The notes below the pieces were generated by a model that was not told the DNA's origin, searched no databases, and saw nothing but the letters and a program-made list of their open reading frames with translations. A program made the translations under genes and the position numbers. Below, one piece after another: positions 8,386 through 16,011 of a DNA stretch of 64,000 nucleotides; positions within the stretch are counted from its first letter, which is position 1, and the number at the start of each line of letters is the position of its first letter. The stretch is from assembly GCA_965200035.1 (NCBI GenBank), contig OZ241334.1:2232001-2296000 (forward strand), in the 5' to 3' direction. The stretch is from UBA1952 sp965200035. GTDB lineage: Bacteria; Bacteroidota; Bacteroidia; Chitinophagales; Chitinophagaceae.

Positions 8386-11300
8386 TCAATTTTCGGTACC
8401 AAGACTCACTTGTCCCCATAAATCCGGATAGTTCACCCATGTATTTTGCTTCTTGTAAAAAGCATGCGGATTCCTTGGAATGTCCGCCGGAATTGTACCT
8501 GACTTACATAGTTCTCTAAAATGCTTCGTTGAACGAATACAAAGCGGTTGCAGGAATGCTTTTGTCTGCTGATAATCCCAGTATTCCCTATCTTGATTGG
8601 CAACTCTGCCAGTGCCCAGAAAGACTCCCCAGCTTTCAAACTCTTTGTAGGAACGACTTGGATCTGATGGAACAGTAGAGGGGCGTTCACCACTACTGCG
8701 CCACGCAAAATATTCTTGCTGTGTTGTGATGCCTAGTGCCTGAACATAAGCCTTTGCCTGATTGTATGTAAGTTTTGGTGTCCTCTGATTGCCTTTATTC
8801 CCTGTTCCCAGCCAATCGCCGAGATCTAACCAGCCCGTGTGCTTATATACTTTCTCTGGGCTGTAGGGAATGTATTTCGGACGATTCCCGCTACCCAGCC
8901 AAGCCCAATATTCATCCCGGTTCTTGAGACCTAACCTGCGCATGTAAGTACGGGCTTCCGGAAAAGGAAGAAAACTGAATCCTATCCAGTCGTGCCAATC
9001 CACCCAGCCTTTATCTTTGTATGTTCTTTCAGGGCTGGAAGGAATGAACGGTGGCCGCTTTCCAGATGCCTTCCATTCGTTCCATTGTTGCTTACGATCA
9101 AAGCCTAACCGGTGCATGTACATCCTCGCCTGTGCAAAGGGCAGAAAGCCGGGCAATGCTGCTGCCGGTATATTTTCCCAGAGACCGCTTTTGCGTCGCA
9201 GAAAATTCAGGAAAGGCAGGTTGCGATACCGGCAGGTTTGAGCGATGCTTAGCATTTCAAGATAAAGTCTTAAGCCTGTTTCATTGACTTGCCCGTTCAC
9301 GCCACGCCGGTGTTGTGCGAATGCCTTTACGGCCGCTTCTGCATTGTTGTTGTTCCAGGTCACATTGTCTTCACCTAAAAAAGTCCAGAGTTCGTTCCAG
9401 TGTTTCTTCAGCCGCTTGCTGTACTTGGCCATCAACTCACCTTTGGCAGGCGCATCAATAAATTCATGGTAGAAAGCATCTACATCCCTCTGGTGCTTTT
9501 GAAGCGCTTTCTTCTTCAGTCCGTACCGGTCAATTGTAGCAATGATACTGCGCATCAGCTTTGTAAAGTCCGTAACCATCGCCTTATAAGCGTCGTCAAA
9601 GGGTGTCTTGTATAAATCGTCGTTTAGATCTCGTATGAGGTGAATGAGACACTTCTGACGTCGCACTGGAAGCGTTTCATAACCAGGAAAGAAATCCGTG
9701 ATGATGATACCTGTATAGCCTTTTAACCACTCCTGCAAAAAGCCGGCTTCCCTTGTTGGGGTAAAATGATAGAAGACGGTGTGAGCGGTAGCCAGCACCC
9801 ACACATAGCCACTGCCTTTGTTCAGGCGGATGGTCGTCTCATCAATATGGATGAATGGGCTGGCCAGTACAATGTCCCGAACGAAGTCTATTTCCGGTTG
9901 CCAGTTCCTGCGCCACCATTTTTCTTTCCGCATCACGAGGTACATGTGCTTCACCTGGATATTGAACTGTTCTTTCAGCATCCGGCTAATCATCTCGTGG
10001 CTGATATGGCAGGTTACGTACAGATTGATGACGTAGGCAAAGAAGTTATCGCCGAAGTGCATGATGCGCAGATTACGGTTGCTGGTTTTCATGCCACACT
10101 TAGCGCATTTGGCACGGCCCGACTGGTATTCAACAACATGTTGCCGCACACCTGATGCAGTAAACTTCAGGTCGGTTTGCATCACCTTGGTTCTGGTAGG
10201 CTCACGGCTCTGATAAAGCTTTGTATGGCCGCAATGCGGACAAGCTTTAATGGGTGGCACTACAATTACCTCATTGGCCTTTTTCGGCCGCCAAGTGGCA
10301 ACTCCTTTCTTCTTGTTTGACTCAGCTGGCTTTTGAGCTCCAGCAAGCGGCGAGGCTGAATTTTTCTCACTCCGCCAGTAGATTTTGCTGCGCTGATAAT
10401 CAAAGTATGCAGCCTTGCTGATGACTAGAAAGTCGTCCCCATATTCTTGATTGCCCTGTAATTTGTAAGGCGTATGCCTTTTCATTTCGGCTACCTGCTG
10501 CACATTATCCTGCATAGCATTGGTGGCGAGCTGTATGAACCAATTGTGCAGCTTACAAAGCGCATTGCAATCGTCCAGGTTGTATTGAATGAGCTGCTGT
10601 TTGCGATGCTCTAAACCATAAGCTTCCCATTCTTTACGCCATGCTATACTCTGCAGGCCATTTGCATCCGCATCATTCCAGGTAAAGCCGAGGTAGGATG
10701 CCACTTCCTTTAGGCCATTGCCATAGGTAGGTGGGTAGATATGGCTGCGTAGAAAGCTCAGCAGGTTTACTAGCCTTTTCTCAATGACCGGAAGATGCTT
10801 TTTGAAAATTGCAGGCCATTTGCGTGCTGCCTGCTTTAATGCCTTTCCTTCATAACTGCCGTAGTGATAAATGGGTGCATCGGGGTAGCTGAGCAGAAGC
10901 GATACAAGTTTGGAAAAATTGGCTGGCTCTTGGTCAACCGTGTCAGCCCAGAAGGAAAAAGTTTGATCCGGTTCACCTTCCTGCCGGATGACGCCGCCAA
11001 GCAAATAGTGAGTGCCTTTATCCGGCAATCCTTCAAAGTCCAGGTAGATGGCTATTGTATTGGTAGATAATTCCGGCGGGTGCAGCACGAACGTCTTTTG
11101 TTCACGGATAGCGAGTGCTTTCAATTCCCATGAAAAATGGCCTCTTGTCTGTGGACCGTGTCTGCGTCGGCGTGGCCTGAACAGGTGCGAGAGCTGGTGT
11201 ACCGAGAAGATGCCTTTTTTGTGGTACTTGGCTAGAACTTTAGACGTAATGCCACCAAGCAAGCTGATGCAATCCCTTTCTTTCAGCTTATTCAGGCAGT

Positions 11301-11694
11301 CGGTCTGGGAGGGGCATTGAGGACAGTGCGGATTGCGATGAAAGGATGGCGGCGCATCTGCAGAAACAATCTTTGTGAAATCTGCGAGTAGCTTTTGTGC
11401 TTTTGCCGTGTAGGTTGAAAGACGGATAGAGATTTTAGAAACAGGCGAATCTTCCGCTGACGTATGTCCATAGTAAACCGTGATGGTTTGCAGTAGCTTC
11501 TCATCCTCACTCATATTTGCGATACAATATGCAGCAATGGCTAGCTTTTCCGGTGAATTCACCTGCTGGACAGAAAGGTTCAAACTGCCATGTATATTTA
11601 ACTGGTCTGGCACAGCATTTTGTTGTTTGGATAATTGCCATGCTTTGTATGGACAATCTAATACTGCGCGCAGAATGGAATATGCGGTTTCCAT
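8386..11694 (-). CDS. TM0106-type nuclease / IS66-type transposase / LGTG-repeat fusion protein
   Basis: 1102 residues from the ATG at 11694 (METAYSILRAVLDCPYK); an upstream ATG at 11784 would add 30 residues unlike the family. Residues 1-200 resemble the RecB/Cas4-like part of TM0106 proteins: cluster cysteines C14, C124, C127, C133 and the 'DCISLLGGI' helix-hairpin-helix stretch. The stretch that should carry the PD-(D/E)XK acids is missing. Residues 213-390 are an RNase H-like (DnaQ-type) domain with D219/E221 (LDFEG), HYGSYEG and YNLDDC at 371-376. Residues 485-533 form a CxxC..CxxC zinc ribbon. Residues 545-830 are an IS66 DDE transposase core with D618 (HIDET), D667 (ITDF) and E786 (NAEAA). 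Residues 849-1096 hold four repeats of about 58 residues (LPFxEARxYMxxLGL..GWxxWxDWLGTG). No IS66 accessory genes or terminal repeats flank it. It may be a domesticated transposase acting with the restriction locus. Confidence 0.85.
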   Translation of the reverse strand: METAYSILRAVLDCPYKAWQLSKQQNAVPDQLNIHGSLNLSVQQVNSPEKLAIAAYCIANMSEDEKLLQTITVYYGHTSAEDSPVSKISIRLSTYTAKAQKLLADFTKIVSADAPPSFHRNPHCPQCPSQTDCLNKLKERDCISLLGGITSKVLAKYHKKGIFSVHQLSHLFRPRRRRHGPQTRGHFSWELKALAIREQKTFVLHPPELSTNTIAIYLDFEGLPDKGTHYLLGGVIRQEGEPDQTFSFWADTVDQEPANFSKLVSLLLSYPDAPIYHYGSYEGKALKQAARKWPAIFKKHLPVIEKRLVNLLSFLRSHIYPPTYGNGLKEVASYLGFTWNDADANGLQSIAWRKEWEAYGLEHRKQQLIQYNLDDCNALCKLHNWFIQLATNAMQDNVQQVAEMKRHTPYKLQGNQEYGDDFLVISKAAYFDYQRSKIYWRSEKNSASPLAGAQKPAESNKKKGVATWRPKKANEVIVVPPIKACPHCGHTKLYQSREPTRTKVMQTDLKFTASGVRQHVVEYQSGRAKCAKCGMKTSNRNLRIMHFGDNFFAYVINLYVTCHISHEMISRMLKEQFNIQVKHMYLVMRKEKWWRRNWQPEIDFVRDIVLASPFIHIDETTIRLNKGSGYVWVLATAHTVFYHFTPTREAGFLQEWLKGYTGIIITDFFPGYETLPVRRQKCLIHLIRDLNDDLYKTPFDDAYKAMVTDFTKLMRSIIATIDRYGLKKKALQKHQRDVDAFYHEFIDAPAKGELMAKYSKRLKKHWNELWTFLGEDNVTWNNNNAEAAVKAFAQHRRGVNGQVNETGLRLYLEMLSIAQTCRYRNLPFLNFLRRKSGLWENIPAAALPGFLPFAQARMYMHRLGFDRKQQWNEWKASGKRPPFIPSSPERTYKDKGWVDWHDWIGFSFLPFPEARTYMRRLGLKNRDEYWAWLGSGNRPKYIPYSPEKVYKHTGWLDLGDWLGTGNKGNQRTPKLTYNQAKAYVQALGITTQQEYFAWRSSGERPSTVPSDPSRSYKEFESWGVFLGTGRVANQDREYWDYQQTKAFLQPLCIRSTKHFRELCKSGTIPADIPRNPHAFYKKQNTWVNYPDLWGQVSLGTEN

Positions 11695-11714
11695 AAAACA
11701 GAAAATTGGCTCTA

Positions 11715-11746
11715 TCCTTCCAGACAGACTAGTTTGTGTGGAAGGA
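11715..11746. promoter_or_regulatory. Inverted repeat upstream of the fusion gene
   Basis: TCCTTCCA and TGGAAGGA form 8-bp arms; after one mismatch three further pairs (ACA/TGT) extend the stem around a short loop. It lies 21-52 nt upstream of the ATG at 11694, where an operator or a 5'-leader hairpin would be expected. It could also be a binding site for the transposase part of the fusion protein. No second copy was seen at the other end of the gene. Confidence 0.4.
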
Positions 11747-11823
11747 AGGGTCAGGTCAGTAACAACGCTACCACCAAGCTTCAATACAATAGCCGTTCTG
11801 CATATAGTTTTACAGTGCAGTAA

Positions 11824-12249
11824 CTACATCTTTACCCGGCTCAATCCTGCATGGATGCCTGCCCGGATCATATTCCCATAGGGCCCTTCCGGCAAATACT
11901 TACTATAATCTTCGCCGAGTTGGTAGTGATGGTATGCTTCTTTCCTGTCGTTCAATTGCTCATAAGATTTGCCAAGGTTCAGGTACAGGGACGGATAATA
12001 TTGCAGCATCTCTTCGGCAGGGATGAGCTGTGCACGATGAAGCGCTTCCAGATTCCATTGTAAATTCAGTACCGGATCGTCGTAGCTTCTGGCCAGGTAA
12101 TGTGCGGCAGTAAACGCTTCGAAATCGTCCGCAGCTATATCCCATGCCTGCTGAAAAAGCTGCTTCGCTTTATCTGCATTGCCCGCGCCTTCGACCATCA
12201 TGCCTTGCGCGCAAAGTTTCACCACATGATTTTCAGGATCAAAAGGCAT
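11824..12249 (-). CDS. TPR-like protein of unknown role
   Basis: About 141 residues from the ATG at 12249 (MPFDPENHVVKLCAQGMMVEG), which overlaps the end of the upstream VOC gene by 11 nt. The helical pattern (KAKQLFQQAWDIAADDFEAFTAAHYLAR, later YLNLGKSYEQLNDRKEAYHHYQLG) is tetratricopeptide-like. Similar Bacteroidota proteins are often labelled 'rRNA adenine methyltransferase', but no methyltransferase motif is visible here. It is probably a scaffold or binding protein, coupled to the VOC gene. Confidence 0.75.
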   Translation of the reverse strand: MPFDPENHVVKLCAQGMMVEGAGNADKAKQLFQQAWDIAADDFEAFTAAHYLARSYDDPVLNLQWNLEALHRAQLIPAEEMLQYYPSLYLNLGKSYEQLNDRKEAYHHYQLGEDYSKYLPEGPYGNMIRAGIHAGLSRVKM

Positions 12250-12595
12250 GATGCGCAAGGATATTAATGAGCTTACCAAAAGGATCGCGAACGTAAAACC
12301 GGCGAACGCCCCAGGGCTCGTCTACAGGTCCATACACAACCGGGAATCCTGCGTTTTTCATCTGCTCACAGGCTGCATCTACATCATCTACCTCTATTGA
12401 AAGGTCAGGCACTTCCGTACTAGAGCCGCCTTCAGATGCAAAGCTGAGCTGGATGTTCATGGTGTCCTGAGTGCCATAGGTAGCAATCCAGCCGTGGTCC
12501 ATCAATAGCTCAAGCCCGAGCACGTCACCATAAAAAGATTGGGCGGCTGCGACGTCCGGCGTTTTAATATCGGCAACAATTCGTTTTACCTGCAT
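12239..12595 (-). CDS. VOC (glyoxalase/bleomycin-resistance fold) family protein
   Basis: 118 residues, a single pair of beta-alpha-beta-beta-beta units typical of the VOC superfamily: VKRIVADIKTPD..FYGDVLGLELLMDHG in the first half and WGVRRFYVRDPFGKLINI in the second. Members bind a metal or small molecules and act as lyases, dioxygenases or drug-binding proteins. The sequence does not point to a substrate. It shares a two-gene operon with the downstream TPR protein. Confidence 0.85.
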   Translation of the reverse strand: MQVKRIVADIKTPDVAAAQSFYGDVLGLELLMDHGWIATYGTQDTMNIQLSFASEGGSSTEVPDLSIEVDDVDAACEQMKNAGFPVVYGPVDEPWGVRRFYVRDPFGKLINILAHHAF

Positions 12596-12749
12596 TGCTT
12601 TCCATGTCTTTGAGATAACTGCAAACTTATTTGAGATTTACCTTTCAATGCCCACCTCGTAATGTTTCTTATTGGTAGCCTATCTAGAGCAACGGAATAA
12701 AAAAGCAAGCACTTCCGGCTGATGAGCAACCAGCAAAATGAGAAACAGA

Positions 12750-13577
12750 CTAAGGCACTTTTTCACCAATGGCTGTTCTAAGACACCTCATGATTTCTTC
12801 ATGCAGATCGGTACCCGAGGCATGCAAGGGGTCAATAGCCTTTACCAGTAAAGTTCGCAGGGTAAAGAGCTGCTCCCTGTTGTACTTCTTTGAGGCTTTT
12901 ACCAATTCCAGCTTCATCAATGCTTCCTGCTGATTTTGCTTCGGGTTGAATACCTCATTTATGTGGCTGCATTGGTGGCAAACACCATTCTGATTGATTA
13001 ACGCACACCTATGCTCAAAAATATCCGTCATGGTATTCCGGGCATCGTTGAGCAGGTGTTTTATCACGCCTTCCGTCTTTTCAAGGATTAGGCTAATTTC
13101 CCTGACCTGAAAATCGTAGATATTTTTTAGGATGAGCGCAATCTGGTTTTCGATAGGAAGGGTCTTTGAAATGCATGTGAAGCAGTAGTCGATGTGCTCT
13201 CTCATTTCGTAGGCCCCTGCAGGCGACGTATCGTGAACCCGCCAGAAGGCCTGTTTAAAGTCATCTGAACCTATGGCCAGATCTGCCGCCCGATCCTGGG
13301 CATCCGGCTGCCATCTTTTTACTTTCCGTAAATGGTCGTAAGCAAGATTAGTTGCTATCTTGAATACCCAGGTTTTCAGAGAAGCTTCCTGGTTAAAGGT
13401 CGATAAATGGGTAAATGCCTTGATGAATGTGTCATGCGTCAGGTCGTCTGCATCATTACGGTCAGTAAGCAGGCGGTACAGGTAAGATTTCAGCTCTTTC
13501 TGAAATTCGGCAAACAGCGTCTGAAACGCATTGATATCGCCGGCCATAGCCGATTTGAGGCTGTCTTCCCTATTCAT
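12750..13577 (-). CDS. ECF-type sigma factor with cysteine-rich C-terminal extension
   Basis: 275 residues. Region 2 is clear: LKSYLYRLLTDRNDADDLTH-type core helix and FKIATNLAYDHLRK. Region 4 (about residues 130-190) is recognisable but divergent (LPIENQIALILKNIYDFQVREISLIL). After it comes an unusual tail with C..C..C spacing (HRCALINQNGVCHQCSHINE), resembling a zinc-binding anti-sigma motif, and a helical segment to the end. A sigma factor carrying its own Zn/redox-type module could be self-regulated. No anti-sigma gene is adjacent, and its targets are unknown. Confidence 0.85.
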   Translation of the reverse strand: MNREDSLKSAMAGDINAFQTLFAEFQKELKSYLYRLLTDRNDADDLTHDTFIKAFTHLSTFNQEASLKTWVFKIATNLAYDHLRKVKRWQPDAQDRAADLAIGSDDFKQAFWRVHDTSPAGAYEMREHIDYCFTCISKTLPIENQIALILKNIYDFQVREISLILEKTEGVIKHLLNDARNTMTDIFEHRCALINQNGVCHQCSHINEVFNPKQNQQEALMKLELVKASKKYNREQLFTLRTLLVKAIDPLHASGTDLHEEIMRCLRTAIGEKVP

Positions 13578-13644
13578 CCTTATCGACTGACTTAAAAAAT
13601 TGAAGTTGCAGCTTTCTAAATGAAAGCTGCAACCATTTAATTTA

Positions 13645-14448
13645 CTACAGGATGTTCAGCTTGCCGCAATCCACATCCACGATATGGCTGTTGAAAGCTA
13701 CGCCTGTTTCAGAGGCAAGAAATGCTGCCGTCTCACCTACTTGTTTTAACGTCGGGCTGGTCTTTAGAATGTCGAGCGCCTTGTACTGAGCAATCAACTG
13801 TTCTGAGGGCACGCCGTACTGTTCAGCTGCTGCATCAATCCATCCGGAAATCCGCTTGGTCTCCATCAGAGCGCCGGGGCAAATACAGATCGCCTTTATA
13901 CCGTCTCCGCCCCATTCCGTGGCCATTACCCGGGTAAGCCCTTCAACGGCTGCACTAGCGGCCGTTATGCCTGCCACATTAGATAGCTTCGACCTGGACA
14001 GTGCAGCCGTTAATAGCAGAATGGTGCCTTCTGATTTGGTTTGCATCATATACTTAGCTGCTACCCGAGAGGTAAGGAATTGTGAGCCGCAAAGAGTTTT
14101 CATTGGGGTCATAAACTGTTCGAAAGTGGCGGTGGTCGTAGGTGGGCGACCACCCATTTCACTGTAGCTTACTCCGATCCCGTTAAAGACGATATCCAAC
14201 CGGCCATTGTCCGCGACGACCTTTTTTAGGAAGCTGTCTATTTCGGTTTCATCCATGGCGTCCACCTTAGCGGCTTCTACATGTCCGCCACTGGCGTTGA
14301 GTTCCCGGGCCAATGCTTCTACAGCATCCAGGTTTCGGGCAGTAATGTATAATCTTGCGCCATGTTCGGAAAACGACCGTGCAACAGCTCCCGCAATATC
14401 GCCGGAGGCGGCAAATACTACAGCTACTTTGTTTTTTAGAGATTCCAT
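13645..14448 (-). CDS. Short-chain dehydrogenase/reductase-like protein with altered active site
   Basis: 267 residues with the SDR Rossmann layout: VVFAASGDIAG as the nucleotide loop, RLDIVFNGIG (NAG equivalent), EWGGDGIKAICICPGALMET after strand 6. At the active-site helix, where YxxxK is expected, the sequence reads ITAASAAVEGLTR, so the tyrosine is replaced by isoleucine and the lysine by serine. The fold is secure, but ordinary oxidoreductase chemistry is doubtful; it may be a non-catalytic or divergent SDR. It lies next to the ECF sigma gene on the same strand, 67 nt away. Confidence 0.85.
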   Translation of the reverse strand: MESLKNKVAVVFAASGDIAGAVARSFSEHGARLYITARNLDAVEALARELNASGGHVEAAKVDAMDETEIDSFLKKVVADNGRLDIVFNGIGVSYSEMGGRPPTTTATFEQFMTPMKTLCGSQFLTSRVAAKYMMQTKSEGTILLLTAALSRSKLSNVAGITAASAAVEGLTRVMATEWGGDGIKAICICPGALMETKRISGWIDAAAEQYGVPSEQLIAQYKALDILKTSPTLKQVGETAAFLASETGVAFNSHIVDVDCGKLNIL

Positions 14449-14803
14449 TTTGTTCGTGGTTTATCTATGGACGATTGAGCGGCCCAAAACGGTCGGGATT
14501 TTTCAAAGAAAATAAACGCTATAGTGTAGTGTTTTGGCGCTAATGTTCTCCATCGCTGTGCCATGTGCTTCCAGATGGGTGTTCTTGTGCCCTGTTGTGA
14601 TAGTGTAGACTTTCGTAGAACCGTGAGTGAAAATTGCGAGACCTTTAGTCAGATTCTGCGGTTCATTGAAATACTTTTGTCCTAAAGGCGAGCGCTGCTA
14701 TTGGCTAGCGGAGTACTTTTGTGAGAAGCCTTGGCAGCTTAAAATTTTGGGTCAAATTGACCTTTTGCAATATTTAAGTAAGGAAATTAATCAGCAACTT
14801 CGA
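14449..14803. other. Intergenic region between SDR gene and truncated NTF2-like gene
   Basis: 355 nt between divergent genes, expected to hold both promoters. A perfect 13-bp palindrome GGTCAAATTGACC lies at 14750-14762, 42 nt before the ATG at 14804; an operator is possible, and it also resembles the IS21 end repeat (TGGTCAATTTAA), which may be chance. An open frame from 14627 extends upstream of 14804, but its translation does not look like a protein. Nothing else was seen. Confidence 0.5.
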
Positions 14804-15016
14804 ATGAATAACGACACCATTCAAATCAATAAGACTGTCAAGAAGTTTTTTACGGTCTTTACAAATAAGAGCACTAATCTCCCTGATATTGACGCCTTGT
14901 ATCGTATTTGTATTGCGGAAGTTTTAATTATACGTAAAGCAGGTTTAGTACACACTGCTTATACACTTGATTTGTTCGCATCGTCCAGGCAAAAAATACT
15001 AACTGATGGTGGATGA
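14804..15016 (+). pseudogene. 5' fragment of an NTF2-like gene cut off by the IS21 element
   Basis: Codons from ATG 14804 give about 70 residues (MNNDTIQINKTVKKFFTVFTN..NLPDIDALYRICIAEVLI) resembling the first half of small NTF2/SnoaL-like Bacteroidota proteins. The frame stops at 15014-15016, at the first bases of the insertion element, and no remainder appears beyond the other end of the element. The true protein would be about 130-140 residues. Family assignment is from general similarity only. Confidence 0.55.
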
Positions 15017-15140
15017 GCCAGTTAAATTGACCAGTCTAAGCCGGAGCAAATTGACCACCTGATCTGCTGGCGAAGAAAGGAAGTACGCGCATGTTAGATG
15101 GTTAAAAATAATTGTTTATTTAAAGAGCTTTTCTACCCTT

Positions 15141-15214
15141 ATTGGTGAGCGATATCTTTTCCTGCAACAGCTTAATCCTGGCGCCAAAGCTTAAAAAAGA
15201 TATCGCTCGCCAAT
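15141..15214. repeat. Long inverted repeat downstream of istB
   Basis: Arms at 15141-15160 (ATTGGTGAGCGATATCTTTT) and 15195-15214 (its complement with one mismatch) could form a 20-bp stem with a 34-nt loop, just past the istB stop. It may end istAB transcription or block read-through into the element. Confidence 0.7.
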
Positions 15215-15243
15215 GAGGTGCCGCCGGCAGGCATGGGATAAAA

Positions 15244-15990
15244 TTAAGTATTCGTTCCATCACTTACTTTACGTCTTTTCCTGAGTGATTCCCCCTGCAG
15301 CTCAAGACGGTGTGCATTATGGACGATCCGGTCCAGTATTGCATCTGCTATCGTTTGTTCGCCGATCACATCATACCACTTACTGACCGGCACCTGCGAA
15401 GTAATGATCATGGCACCTTTGCCATGACGGTCCTCGACCAGTTCCATCAGTGCAGCCCTGCTGGCAGCGTCAAAAGGCTGCATGCCGAAGTCGTCCAGGA
15501 TCAGCAGCTGCTGGCGCTCTATTTTAGCTACCTCTTTCATGTAAGAACCATCCGCCTTGCTCATCTTCAGCTTGGAGAACAGCTTGGGCACATTGTGATA
15601 AATAACCTTGTACCCCAGGCTGCAGGCATGATGGCCAAGGGCCGATGCAATGTAGCTTTTACCGATACCGGTGCTGCCGGTGATAAGGATGTTCTCATTC
15701 CTGTCGATAAAAGTGCAGTCTGCGAACCGGTGGATCTGGTTCTTGTCAATATTACGGTCCGAAGGATAGTACATGTCTTCCAGGGCTGCCCGGTAACGGA
15801 ACCGGGCATTCTTTATCTTCTGCTCAATGCTGCGGTTCTGCCGGTCATCCCATTCCCCGTCTACCAGGTGAGCAATCAGCTCATCGGGCGTGTAAGCCGT
15901 TGGCTCTTCCGTTTCCAGGCTGGTCTTAAAGAGCCTGTGCATGCCTGAAAGCTTCATCTTACGCATCTTTTCTAAGGTTGCTGTGTTCAT
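15244..15990 (-). CDS. istB: IstB, IS21 helper ATPase
   Basis: 248 residues, normal length. A DnaC/DnaA-like AAA+ ATPase that remodels target DNA and licenses IstA. Walker A is ITGSTGIGKSYIA and Walker B LLILDDFGM; the sensor region reads GAMIITSQVPVSKWYD. It starts 22 nt after the istA stop. The reading frame is intact, so the element may still be active. Confidence 0.95.
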   Translation of the reverse strand: MNTATLEKMRKMKLSGMHRLFKTSLETEEPTAYTPDELIAHLVDGEWDDRQNRSIEQKIKNARFRYRAALEDMYYPSDRNIDKNQIHRFADCTFIDRNENILITGSTGIGKSYIASALGHHACSLGYKVIYHNVPKLFSKLKMSKADGSYMKEVAKIERQQLLILDDFGMQPFDAASRAALMELVEDRHGKGAMIITSQVPVSKWYDVIGEQTIADAILDRIVHNAHRLELQGESLRKRRKVSDGTNT

Positions 15991-16011
15991 TTTTGTTTGT
16001 TTTAAGATTGA

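Noticed and set aside
8300..11850. IS66 transposon around the fusion gene
   Set aside because: No matching inverted ends, no target duplication and no accessory orfs were found on either side of the gene.
14627..14803. Upstream extension of the NTF2-like fragment
   Set aside because: The added residues do not resemble the family; the ATG at 14804 gives the expected N-terminus.
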